A stretch of 64,000 nucleotides of DNA from Bacilli bacterium (GTDB lineage Bacteria > Bacillota_I > Bacilli_A > RF39 > UBA660), in assembly GCA_017634385.1 (NCBI GenBank), contig JAGBNN010000002.1, forward strand, positions 124,001-188,000, read 5' to 3'. Both the position numbers and the translations under genes were made by a program. Position 1 is the first letter of the stretch; each line of letters begins with the position of its first letter. Below are positions 1 to 9,300 of this stretch, one piece after another. A model generated the notes under the pieces. The model worked only from the letters and a program-made list of their open reading frames with translations. It was not told the origin of the DNA and did no database searches.

Positions 1-249
1 TCTTAAAATAGCTTGATCTGTTTTTGAAAGTCTATCTATTGTCCACTCATTTAAATGTTTATTAGCAATTCTATCAATATCATTTCTATATTCTAATACT
101 CCATTAACAATTGTATTAACAAAATCATTTTCAATTTCTACAGATTCTTTTATAACTTCATTAACGTCATATTCTATTTTATTTGACTCATATAAGAATA
201 TTTGATATAAAATTGTCATTATTTTTTTTCTTGCTTCTGTTCTATTCAT
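1..249 (-). CDS. nusB: Transcription antitermination factor NusB (3'-truncated by window edge)
   Basis: The first 83 codons of a NusB protein are present; the C-terminal part lies outside the window. NusB binds boxA RNA with NusE/S10 and prevents premature termination, mainly in rRNA operons. The N-terminus reads MNRTEARKKIMTILYQ, the family's Arg/Lys-rich helix 1, and the last visible segment (WTIDRLSKTDQAILR) matches the conserved NusB stretch near the middle of the protein. ATG at 247-249 is preceded by AGGTGA. It lies 55 bases upstream of mtaB on the same strand, with a terminator of mtaB not between them in the transcription sense. Confidence 0.88.
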   Translation of the reverse strand, partial: MNRTEARKKIMTILYQIFLYESNKIEYDVNEVIKESVEIENDFVNTIVNGVLEYRNDIDRIANKHLNEWTIDRLSKTDQAILR

Positions 250-286
250 AAAAAATCACCTATAAATAATATACCATAAAAACATT

Positions 287-316
287 AAAAAAACTATAAT
301 ATTATTATAGTTTTTC
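287..316 (-). terminator. Intrinsic terminator after mtaB
   Basis: An A/T-rich hairpin (ACTATAAT...ATTATAGT) overlaps the mtaB stop codon and is followed on the minus strand by a run of T residues. Confidence 0.6.
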
Positions 317-1588
317 TGCTAAATACATATCATTTTCATATTTAATTAATTTTACTTTTACTAATTTATTTAAATCTTCTTTTTCACCTTTAAATTTTAC
401 TTTACCATAATTTGATAAATGACCTATTACATATTCATCATCAATTGTTTCTGCTAAAACATAATCAGTAGTATTTATGTATTTATTATAATAATTATTT
501 TTTAATTCTTCTGAAATTTTTATTAATTCTTTTACTCTTTTCTTTTTAATATTTCCGTCTATTTGATTTGGCATACTTGCAGCTTTAGTGCCTTCTCTTT
601 TAGAATATGGAAATACATGTAATTCTACAAATTCTAATTTTTTAATATTTTCTTTTGTTATGTTGAAGTCTTCCTCAGTTTCATTAGGGAACCCTACTAT
701 TACATCTGTAGTAATTGCTATATTAGGTCTTATCTTTCTTATTTTATTAATTCTGTCAATATAATAATTCATATCATATCTTCTATTCATTTCTTTTAGT
801 GTTTTATCACATCCAGATTGAAGTGGTATATGAATATGATCAACTATTTTTTTAGAATTTTTTAATACTTCTAAAAATTCATCATCTAATTCTACTATTT
901 CAATAGATGATATTCTTATTCTTTCAAGACCATCTATTTCTTCAAGTTCTTTTAATAAATCACTAAAGTTATATTCTTTTAAATCTTGACCATAATGTCC
1001 TGTATGGATTCCTGTTAAAACGACTTCTTTATAACCATTTTTAACTAAAGCTTTTACTTCATCTATAACAAATTCTTTTTTCTTACTTCTTACATTTCCT
1101 CTTGCATATGGAATTATACAAAATGAACAATAATTATTACATCCATCTTGTATTTTAACAAAAGCTCTTGTATGATTTTCAAAATTATCTAAGAACATAT
1201 CTTCAAATTCTGCATTTGATAAATCATATATATTTTGATAATTTTCCTTATCATTTATATATGCTTCTACAAGTTCTACTACTTTGTTTTTATCTTTATT
1301 ACCAAGTACAATTGAAACTCCTTCAATATCTTTTACTACCTCAGATTTCATTTGACTGTAGCAACCCATAACTACAATAACTGCATCTTTATTTTTACAA
1401 GCACTTCTAATTATTTTTCTTGATTTTTGATCAGACGTATTTGTTACACTACATGTATTAATAATATAAATATCAGCTTTATCATTAAAATCTACTATTT
1501 CGTAACCTTTTTTCTTAAATTCATTTATTAAAAATTCTGTTTCATATGCATTAACTTTGCATCCTAAATTATAAAAACCTACCTTCAT
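305..1588 (-). CDS. mtaB: tRNA t6A37 C2-methylthiotransferase MtaB
   Basis: A radical-SAM enzyme that converts t6A37 to ms2t6A37 in ANN-decoding tRNAs. The 427-residue length is normal. The N-terminal UPF0004 domain has Cys10, Cys46 and Cys76, which ligate the auxiliary 4Fe-4S cluster, and the radical-SAM motif CNNYCSFC (Cys150, 154, 157) binds the catalytic cluster. A TRAM-like domain occupies about residues 370-427. The opening MKVGFYNLGCKVNAYETE is typical of the MtaB/YqeV clade rather than MiaB or RimO. ATG is preceded by AGAAAGGAA. Neighbourhood with rsmE matches Bacillus (yqeU-yqeV), except that one extra gene separates the two here. Confidence 0.95.
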   Translation of the reverse strand: MKVGFYNLGCKVNAYETEFLINEFKKKGYEIVDFNDKADIYIINTCSVTNTSDQKSRKIIRSACKNKDAVIVVMGCYSQMKSEVVKDIEGVSIVLGNKDKNKVVELVEAYINDKENYQNIYDLSNAEFEDMFLDNFENHTRAFVKIQDGCNNYCSFCIIPYARGNVRSKKKEFVIDEVKALVKNGYKEVVLTGIHTGHYGQDLKEYNFSDLLKELEEIDGLERIRISSIEIVELDDEFLEVLKNSKKIVDHIHIPLQSGCDKTLKEMNRRYDMNYYIDRINKIRKIRPNIAITTDVIVGFPNETEEDFNITKENIKKLEFVELHVFPYSKREGTKAASMPNQIDGNIKKKRVKELIKISEELKNNYYNKYINTTDYVLAETIDDEYVIGHLSNYGKVKFKGEKEDLNKLVKVKLIKYENDMYLAEKL

Positions 1589-1604
1589 ATTTATTCCTTT
1601 CTAA

Positions 1605-1632
1605 ATAAAAAAACAATAATAAATATTGTTTT
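1605..1632 (-). terminator. Intrinsic terminator after the 253-aa membrane protein
   Basis: Hairpin AACAATAAT/AAATATTGTT followed on the minus strand by TTTTTTTATTT. Confidence 0.55.
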
Positions 1633-1654
1633 ATATCTTATCATAACTTTAATT

Positions 1655-2416
1655 TTAGTCAAGATTACTTCTAAATGTTTTTAAATTACCTAAAAAAGTT
1701 ATATCTTGTTGTAAATCTTCATCAGTTAAATTATTATCAGTTTTAATTGGCATATCTTGTACATCAATAAATTCTTCTACTTCTTCTTTCTTTTCCTTTT
1801 GAATTCCATATATTGGAGATATTACAGCTGATGCTCTAAATTTTCCTTTTACTTGTTCTTCTGCTTTTACTTCTATTTTTTCTTCTTTCTTTGGTTCATT
1901 AACAGTTGCTTTTTCTGTTTTATAAACTATCTTCTTTGACCCTGCTCTTTTAACTAATTCATCATAACTAATAATTGCATTTTTTTCTTGTTCTTCTTCA
2001 AATCTAGTTAAATTAATTGGATCCATTGGTTTTGCACTATCTTCTAATAATTGTGCTATTTTATCAATTGAACTATCTTCAGATACTACTTCAATAACTT
2101 CTAACTCTTCCTCTGGTTCTTCTTTAATTTCTTGTTTTACTTCTATTTTTTCTTCCTTAATTGGTTTTATGTTTTCAATTTTTATTTCTTTTTTTGGTTC
2201 TACTTTTATCTTTTTTTCTTCTTTTTTCATTACATTAATGTATTTATCTATTGGGTTAAACTTCTTATCATATTTTTCTGCTTTTTTTCTAGTTATTGCA
2301 TTTATAATTAATATGCTAAGTAACATTAAACCTACTAGTACTATTAAAAATAACAAAATCTGACTACTACCATCCATATTAGAATACATATAAAAAATAT
2401 TATCAACTGTTTTCAT
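1655..2416 (-). CDS. Membrane-anchored Lys/Glu-rich protein of unknown function
   Basis: 253 residues that I do not assign to a family. One membrane segment spans about residues 17-41 (ILLFLIVLVGLMLLSILII), followed by a basic stop-transfer cluster (RKKAEKYDKK). The rest is predicted to be cytoplasmic and disordered, with repeated K/E blocks at about residues 65-105 and 165-195 and short hydrophobic islands such as SSIDKIAQLLEDSAKPMDPINL. The architecture (short extracellular N-terminus, one TM, charged tail) suggests a scaffold or adaptor; that is inference from composition. It starts 4 bases after rsmE, with an AGGTGA site, so it is co-transcribed with the RNA-modification genes. Composition could also reflect biased low-complexity drift. 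Confidence 0.75.
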   Translation of the reverse strand: MKTVDNIFYMYSNMDGSSQILLFLIVLVGLMLLSILIINAITRKKAEKYDKKFNPIDKYINVMKKEEKKIKVEPKKEIKIENIKPIKEEKIEVKQEIKEEPEEELEVIEVVSEDSSIDKIAQLLEDSAKPMDPINLTRFEEEQEKNAIISYDELVKRAGSKKIVYKTEKATVNEPKKEEKIEVKAEEQVKGKFRASAVISPIYGIQKEKKEEVEEFIDVQDMPIKTDNNLTDEDLQQDITFLGNLKTFRSNLD

Positions 2417-2420
2417 ATAA

Positions 2421-3128
2421 TCACCTCATAAGTTCGTATTTTATAGCACTCATAATAAATATTGGGGCTGTTTCACATCTCAAAATAGTACTTCCAAAAG
2501 TTACTCCAACATATCCATTATCAAGTAAAAAATCTTCTTCATTATTTGTAAGTCCACCTTCGGGACCAACCACTATAATGATTCTATCACAATTTGTCGA
2601 ATTTTGCATTACATTTTTTATAGTTTTTTTAATATTTTTTGTAGACGCAACTAATGATAAATCATACTCTAAATTTACAAGTTCTTTTAATTTCATTATT
2701 CCATAAACGTTTGGAGATACATTTCTAAACGATTGTTCGGCAGCCTCTTTTGTTATTAAATTCCATCTTGAAATTTTTTTATCAATTTTCTCATTTACTT
2801 TTACTTTACTTCTTTCACTGTCATAAACAATAAAATCAAATGCACCTAATTCTGTTGCTTTTTGTAATATAAAATCTATCTTTTTTTCATTAACAAGTGG
2901 CACTGCTATTGTTACTTTTATTTCTAGTTCATTATCATCTTGTTTTTCTTCTATAACCTTTACTATTACATCATCTTTAGACATACTTTCTATTTTGCAT
3001 AAATATACTTTTTTATCATATACAACTTCTATATTATCATTTATCTTCATTCTCATAACATTTGTTATATGATGTATATCTTTATCTGATAATTTTAAAT
3101 TTTTATTTAAAGCGAAATATCTTTGCAT
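2421..3128 (-). CDS. rsmE: 16S rRNA m3U1498 methyltransferase RsmE
   Basis: A SPOUT-class methyltransferase that methylates U1498 of 16S rRNA on the assembled 30S subunit. Length (235 residues) is typical. The N-terminal PUA-like domain occupies about residues 1-70. The SAM-binding trefoil-knot motifs follow: IIVVGPEGGLTNNE near residue 185 and GSTILRCETAP near residue 215, both strongly conserved in RsmE. ATG is preceded by GGTGAG. It is the first gene of a minus-strand unit that continues through the 253-aa protein toward mtaB, and is divergent from the AAA+ ATPase gene. Confidence 0.95.
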   Translation of the reverse strand: MQRYFALNKNLKLSDKDIHHITNVMRMKINDNIEVVYDKKVYLCKIESMSKDDVIVKVIEEKQDDNELEIKVTIAVPLVNEKKIDFILQKATELGAFDFIVYDSERSKVKVNEKIDKKISRWNLITKEAAEQSFRNVSPNVYGIMKLKELVNLEYDLSLVASTKNIKKTIKNVMQNSTNCDRIIIVVGPEGGLTNNEEDFLLDNGYVGVTFGSTILRCETAPIFIMSAIKYELMR

Positions 3129-3189
3129 CTTTACTCACCATTTAAATTATAAAATATAAATGTAAAATTAACAATAAATTTTACGAACA

Positions 3190-3244
3190 ACTAGTAAATT
3201 TTGACAATATTTTACTAGTAAAATTCTCTATCTTTTGGTATACT
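3190..3244 (+). promoter_or_regulatory. Promoter and palindromic operator-like repeat upstream of the AAA+ gene
   Basis: ACTAGTAAA (3190-3198) and TTTACTAGT (3211-3219) form a 9-bp inverted repeat around a TTGACA hexamer; TTTACTAGTAAA (3211-3222) is itself a perfect palindrome. An extended -10 (TGGTATACT, TATACT at 3239-3244) lies downstream, before the AGGAAGTG ribosome site. The symmetry suggests a dimeric regulator site, but no cognate regulator is identified. Confidence 0.45.
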
Positions 3245-3271
3245 AATATTGTATAAAAAGGAAGTGTTTTT

Positions 3272-4285
3272 ATGGACAATAACGATTTATTAGATTTTGA
3301 AGAAAATATTACTGAAAGTAATAATAATATTGACGATGATGATGATATTGTACCTTTCGTATCAGAAGTAAAAAATATGCATTTTAGTATGCTTAATAAA
3401 TATGGAGAAAATTTAACTAAAAAACATTATATTACTAATCCGGCGATAGCTAGAGATGATGAAATAAATAAAATGACTTTAATTTTATTAAGTCCTGAAA
3501 AATCAGTTGTTTTAACTGGTAAAGCTGGTATAGGTAAAACTTCTATTGTTGAAGGACTAAATTATAGAATACAAAGAAAAGAAGTTCCAAATGCATTATT
3601 AAATTGTCAAATATATAAAATAAATACTTCTTCTTTACTTGGTACTTATAATAATGAAGGTAATGAAGAAGCTAAATTACAATTATTAATTAATGAAATA
3701 ATGGGTAAAAAAGATATTATATTATTTATAGATGAAATACATACTTTAGTTACAGCATCTAGAAATGGTGATGTCGACTTCTTAAATATGTTAAAACCAG
3801 GACTTGATCGTGGTGATATAAAAGTTATAGGTGCAACTACTACTAAAGAATTTGAAGATTATCTATTAAAAGATAAAGCATTCTTAAGACGTTTTGAAAG
3901 AGTTGAAGTTGAAGAACCAGATCAACCTACTACTGTTAAAATACTTATGGGTACACTAAAGAAGATTGAAGTTGCTACTGATGTTAAATGGCCATATACA
4001 AATTACTTACTTGAACAAGTATGTAAATTTTTAGTTAATATGACTTCTGAATATAAAAGAGTTTATGAAAATGGATCTAGATATCCAGATGTATCTTTAT
4101 CTTTATTTTCAAAATGTTTTACATATGCAAGATTTGAAAATTCTGATAAAGTTACATTTAAACATATATATCAAGCTATTAAAAATTGTAATCTAGTATA
4201 TCCAGATGTTATAAAAAAAGAGATTCCTATATTTAAGGAAACATTTAAAGAATATTTAGAAAATGAAAAAGTAGAAATTGATTAA
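3272..4285 (+). CDS. Single-module Clp-type AAA+ ATPase
   Basis: A 337-residue protein with one AAA+ domain resembling the first nucleotide-binding domain of ClpA/ClpB/ClpC. Visible motifs are RDDEINKM (Clp entry motif), Walker A GKAGIGKTS near residue 90, Walker B IILFIDEIH near residue 152, sensor-1 IKVIGATTT near 190 and the arginine-finger stretch AFLRRFERV near 210. It lacks the Clp N-domain repeats, the middle coiled coil, the second AAA module and a ClpP-binding loop, so it is not a complete unfoldase. The N-terminal 40 residues are acidic (DDDDD). It is divergent from rsmE and convergent with tkt. A role as an assembly or adaptor ATPase is inference. Confidence 0.8.
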   Translation: MDNNDLLDFEENITESNNNIDDDDDIVPFVSEVKNMHFSMLNKYGENLTKKHYITNPAIARDDEINKMTLILLSPEKSVVLTGKAGIGKTSIVEGLNYRIQRKEVPNALLNCQIYKINTSSLLGTYNNEGNEEAKLQLLINEIMGKKDIILFIDEIHTLVTASRNGDVDFLNMLKPGLDRGDIKVIGATTTKEFEDYLLKDKAFLRRFERVEVEEPDQPTTVKILMGTLKKIEVATDVKWPYTNYLLEQVCKFLVNMTSEYKRVYENGSRYPDVSLSLFSKCFTYARFENSDKVTFKHIYQAIKNCNLVYPDVIKKEIPIFKETFKEYLENEKVEID

Positions 4286-4300
4286 TTTCTACTTTTTTTA
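4268..4300. terminator. Bidirectional terminator between AAA+ gene and tkt
   Basis: AAAGTAGAAATT/AATTTCTACTTTTTTT hairpin at the convergent 3' ends, with T-runs in both senses. Confidence 0.65.
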
Positions 4301-6283
4301 TAATAATTTTTTTATTTTTTCAATTATAGTATCTATATCTAATTCACAATATTTTAATATATCATCTTTTGAAGCACTTGCACCAAATTTATCGATTGTA
4401 AATAAGTGATCAGAATCAATTACAAATTTTTCCCATCCTAAACTTGATTCATATTCAATTACAAATACTTCTGCATCATATGGGAATAATTCACTCTTAT
4501 ATTCTTCTGGTTGATTTAAAAATCTTTCCATACATGGCATACTTATTACTCTTATATTAATACCTTCATGTTTTAATCTTTCTTGAATTGAATTTGCAAC
4601 TTGAACTTCTGCACCTGTAGCAATTAAAACTGCATCTACTCCACCTTCACAATCAGATTCAATATATGCCCCTCTTGATACATCAATTGTACTAGTACCA
4701 ACTTGAGGTTTTACTTCAGTTCTTGCAAATGTTATTACACTTGGTTTTTTATCTTCCATAATACATTTCCATGTACCTATTATTTCTTTTATATCAGCTG
4801 GTCTATATACATTTAAGTTTGGCATTGCTCTTAAATGTGCTATTTGTTCTATTGGTTGTCTTGATGCACCATCCATACCTGTAGTTATTGAATCATGAGT
4901 GAATATATATGTAACAGGAACATTTAATAATGCACTCATTCTAATTGATGGTACCATATGATCAGATGATGCTAAATATGTTGCTGCATAAGGTCTAAAT
5001 CCGGATAATGCAAGTCCATTCATAACTGCACCCATTAAATTTTCTCTTAATCCAAAATGAATATTTTTACCGCTAAAATCGCTAGATGATAAATCACCTT
5101 TTTCATTCAAATATGTTCTAGTCGACGTTACTGTATCAGCAGAACCTCCAATAAAATTATTAAAATTATCAGCAATTATATTCATTACTCTAGAATTACT
5201 ATCTCTAAGTGGTTCTTTTAAATCTGAATTTATTGGTATTTCTACATTTGTTAAATCTAAATATAAATTATTAGTTTCTATATTTTCAATTTCCACTACT
5301 TGTTCAGGAGTTAATTCAGTTTTATATTCATTAAATATTTTTTCCCAATTATCATATTCAGTATCTCCTCTTTGCATAATTGGATTTCTTATATTATCAG
5401 CTGGTTCTTTATCAGGAAGAAAAGGAAGTCCTGTTAATCCTAATTTTTTTCTTAAATTATCATAATCTTCTTTTGTCAATTCTCCAAAATGTATCTTATT
5501 AGTTCCTTCAAGTAATGAACCATCACCTATCTTAGTATTTATTTCTATAAAACTTGGTAAATTACTTTTTTTAGCATTTACTATTGCTTTATTTATATCT
5601 GCGATTGAATTACCATTTTTTACTATTTGTGTATGCCATCCAAGTGATGAAAATCTACTTGTTACACTTTCAGAAAAAGTTAAACTAGTATTTCCTTCCA
5701 TTGTGACTTTATTTGAATCATATAAAACTATTAATTTTCCAAGTCCTAAATGTCCTGCGAATGATGCTGCTTCATATGATAAACCTTCCATAACATCTGC
5801 ATCACTTACTAAAACATAAGTATAGTAGTTTATTAATGGTTTTACTTTTTTATCGAATCTATTTTTTGGTTTTTTATTATAACGAGTAGAATATATTCTC
5901 TCTGCTAAAGCCATACCTACTGCTGTTGCAAGTCCTTGTGCTTGTACACCAGTAGTCATATCTACTCCTAATGTTTTTATTTCTGGATAAGCTGGTGTCA
6001 TACTGTTTAATTTTCTAAAATTCTTAAGTTCTTCTGTACTTATTTCAAATCCACATAAATAAAGCATCGCATAAAGAAGTGGTGAAACATGTCCTTCACT
6101 TAATATGAATCTATCTCTATTTATCCAATTTGGATTTTTAGGTTGAATTTTTAAATGTTTTGTAAATACAGTATAAAGTATTGGTGCACTACTTAAAACA
6201 CTACCTGGATGTCCAGCTTTAGCATTTTGAATTATATCAAGTGCCAATCCTTTTAAAACAGCAACAGATTTATTATCCATCAC
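4298..6283 (-). CDS. tkt: Transketolase
   Basis: Thiamine-diphosphate enzyme of the non-oxidative pentose phosphate pathway, moving two-carbon units between ketose and aldose phosphates. At 661 residues it is full length. Seen in order: SEGHVSP near residue 63, the ThDP/Mg motif beginning SDADVMEG near 157 and ending DSNKV near 190, the pyrimidine-domain segment HFGLRENLMG near 408, HDSITTGMDGASRQPIEQ near 465, and a C-terminal transketolase domain. Two start codons are possible: GTG at 6283 (7 bases after GGAG) and ATG at 6280 (10 bases after). It has its own promoter inside the essC terminator region, so it is not part of the type VII operon. Confidence 0.95.
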   Translation of the reverse strand: MMDNKSVAVLKGLALDIIQNAKAGHPGSVLSSAPILYTVFTKHLKIQPKNPNWINRDRFILSEGHVSPLLYAMLYLCGFEISTEELKNFRKLNSMTPAYPEIKTLGVDMTTGVQAQGLATAVGMALAERIYSTRYNKKPKNRFDKKVKPLINYYTYVLVSDADVMEGLSYEAASFAGHLGLGKLIVLYDSNKVTMEGNTSLTFSESVTSRFSSLGWHTQIVKNGNSIADINKAIVNAKKSNLPSFIEINTKIGDGSLLEGTNKIHFGELTKEDYDNLRKKLGLTGLPFLPDKEPADNIRNPIMQRGDTEYDNWEKIFNEYKTELTPEQVVEIENIETNNLYLDLTNVEIPINSDLKEPLRDSNSRVMNIIADNFNNFIGGSADTVTSTRTYLNEKGDLSSSDFSGKNIHFGLRENLMGAVMNGLALSGFRPYAATYLASSDHMVPSIRMSALLNVPVTYIFTHDSITTGMDGASRQPIEQIAHLRAMPNLNVYRPADIKEIIGTWKCIMEDKKPSVITFARTEVKPQVGTSTIDVSRGAYIESDCEGGVDAVLIATGAEVQVANSIQERLKHEGINIRVISMPCMERFLNQPEEYKSELFPYDAEVFVIEYESSLGWEKFVIDSDHLFTIDKFGASASKDDILKYCELDIDTIIEKIKKLL

Positions 6284-6307
6284 TAACCAACTCCTCTACT
6301 ATATTTA

Positions 6308-6336
6308 ATTATATCAAGAAATAAAAAATAGAGCAA
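6308..6336 (-). promoter_or_regulatory. Sigma-A-type promoter of tkt
   Basis: On the minus strand TTGCTC (6331-6336), a 17-base spacer and TATAAT (6308-6313). The -35 overlaps the stem of the upstream essC terminator. Confidence 0.6.
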
Positions 6337-6354
6337 GATTTAACTTACTCTATT
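6324..6354 (-). terminator. Terminator of the esaB-essC transcript
   Basis: ATAGAGTAAG/CTTGCTCTAT hairpin followed on the minus strand by TTTTTATTT, overlapping the essC stop region. Confidence 0.65.
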
Positions 6355-9300
6355 TATATTTTTCTACAAATTTAACATATGTTGGTATACCTTTTCTTAT
6401 AACGAATCCAAAGTTGTAAGGTACATCTTCTTTCATTTCTGGTATACGTTTACTAATATTAATTGTCATTTGATCAGCAAGACCATTTCCTATATAGATA
6501 CCATTAGTTTGATTATAATTATCTTTGAACCAAGCATCATATATATTCTTCTTAATCTTATCTACTGTATCTACAATTATGAAATTAATAATACCAAGTT
6601 CATTTGCATTATTAAATAATTTATCAAATTCTTTTTGTCTATCTGCGGATAATTTACTCTTGAATAAATTAATTCCAATGATTACACAATTAAATTTAGG
6701 TTTTCCATCAAATATTGATCTATTAGAATTATTATTCTTATATTGATTATAAGAATCTTCCATATATCCCTTAATCGCATCATATACGCTATCAAAATTA
6801 TTGTCAAAATAATTTTGCCCAGATTTTATAGTTTCATCAAGTTCAAAATTTTCTGCATTAATAATTATATTATTAAATGATGAATTATCCATATATTGAC
6901 GCATTATAGGTGTTATTATTGGATCTAATAAAGTCATATCTTGAGATGTTACTATATTAATTACATCTTTTGTAAAATCATAAGTTGATACTCTTAAATC
7001 AGATTTATTAATACCTAAAGCAATTTCATATTGACCTAATTTAACATCATTACAATCATCAAATGTTACTATATCTGGAAGAATTGGTACTCTTCTAGCT
7101 CTTGTATTATATTTAGACTTTAATTGACTACTAAATGCTTTAATATAATTTGGTATATTATCTTTATCTGTAGCAAGAGCTGTTTGGAATTCATATATAC
7201 CATCTTCTTTTATTAAACCTCTACCAAATAATTTAGCTGGATATGTTTTTCTAACATTTCCTAAAATTGTAGAATAATCTTCTTCATTATTTTGTTGAAG
7301 AACAAATGATTGACCAAAGTTTTGTTTTAACTTAAATCTTATTCCATTTGGTGTATTAACTGTTAGTACAAAGTATATTCCATATTTTGTACAATCTCTT
7401 GTTAATAAATTTAATATATCTTCATATTCAGAATAACTTTCTTGATATGCTTCATAGTTATTAATTACTACAACTATATTTGGTATTGTTTCTCCACTAT
7501 TCTCACAATAATCAATAAAATTACCATTATAACTTGCAAATAATTGTTTTCTTTCATTAATTTCACTTTGAATCATCTTAAATAAGTTATCAATTTTTTC
7601 TGAATCTCTTGAATACATTATATCTCCTACATATGGAGAATCATCAAAATATCTCAATGCTTCTGATCCAAAATCTATTACATAGAAATTAACTTCTTGT
7701 GGCGAATATATTACCATTGATGAGAAAATTAATGTTGTTATAAAATTTTCTTTACCTGAACCTGCAATACCATAAACAAGTGCATTACCTTTTTGATAAA
7801 AAGGTATAGTTAATATTCTTTGTTGTTGCATAGTTGGAACATCATATTCACCTATAATTGGATTTAATACATATTTACTCTTTTGATAACTATATTTTTT
7901 AATTAAATCAATTATATAAATACATTCAGGTATTCTACTTAACCATAAAGGTCTTGTTTTTATATTATCTTCTTTAGCAATACCTGATAAATATTTAACT
8001 ATATTAATTAATTCTTCACCATAATTTGCTTCTACTTTTTCTTCTTGTTTAGTTTGAACTGATCTTATTTTATATCCAATATTATTTACAAAATCTATTG
8101 ATGTATCAATAGTTTTCTTTATTTTATCAGTTGGTAAATATTTACCTCCTGCCCAAGCTGATTGTCCTAAAACAAATATTTCATTAAAACCAACTTGTAA
8201 ATAGAATCTACCAGTCTGAGTTAAATATGCAGCATCTGGTTGTTTAATTACTTCTGTTGAATCTCCTTTTTCTTGAACCCTTAAACATACTCTAAATCTT
8301 GTATTACTCCAGATTTGTGCATCTACAACACCAGATGGCTTTTGTGTAGCTAGAATTAAGTGTACACCAAGTGAACGACCAATTCTGGCTGTTGATATTA
8401 ATTGATCCATAAATTCTGGTTGTTGATTTTTAAGTTCTGCAAATTCATCTGCTATTATAAATAAATGAGATACAGGTTCATCAACGACATGATTTCTATA
8501 CATTTCTTGATATTTATAAATATCTATTGTACTTTCTTCTGATATTTCTCTTGCTTTATTAAATAAAGCTTGTCTTCTTTTAAGTTCACTTTCAATTGAT
8601 GCAAGTGATCTATTTATTTCATTTTTATCAAGGTTAGTAATTACTCCTACAACGTGAGGAAGTTTAATTCCTAAATTTTGATTTTCAAATGCTCCAGCAA
8701 GTCCTCCACCTTTATAGTCAATTAATATAAATTGAACTTCATCTGGATGATAATTAACTGCTAAAGATAAAATATAAGTAATTATAAATTCTGATTTACC
8801 TGAGCCAGTCATACCAGCTATAAGTCCATGTGGCCCATGATATTTTTCATGTAAATCTAGTGATATTTTCTCACCATTTTTACCAATACCAACAGGAACT
8901 GCCATATTAAGTACAGGTACATTTTCTTCCCATCTTTTTCTTGAATTAAATTGTTCTACCTTACTTACATTATACATTTCAAGGAATCCAACCTTTTTAG
9001 GAATTATTCCTTCACCATCGCTTCTTATTTCAATAGGAATATTAGAAACATTTTTAAAACATTTACTTAAGTTTAAATCAGTAAAATCAATTTTAAATTC
9101 TTGAGATTCACTATTAGATGTATTTTGAGATATTGTAGAAATATCTTTTGTTGCATCGATAAATGTTTGACATTGATCTGGCAGATTAGACATTCTATCA
9201 TTTAATATTATTAAACTAAATCCTACATAATTTTTATTATTAATTAAATTATTAAATAAATCTAAATTTCTTACAGAATTAATCGAATCAACAATCAAAA

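Noticed and set aside
3190..3271. Riboswitch upstream of the AAA+ gene
   Set aside because: The repeats are short, symmetric DNA palindromes and most lie upstream of the -10, so they would not be transcribed.
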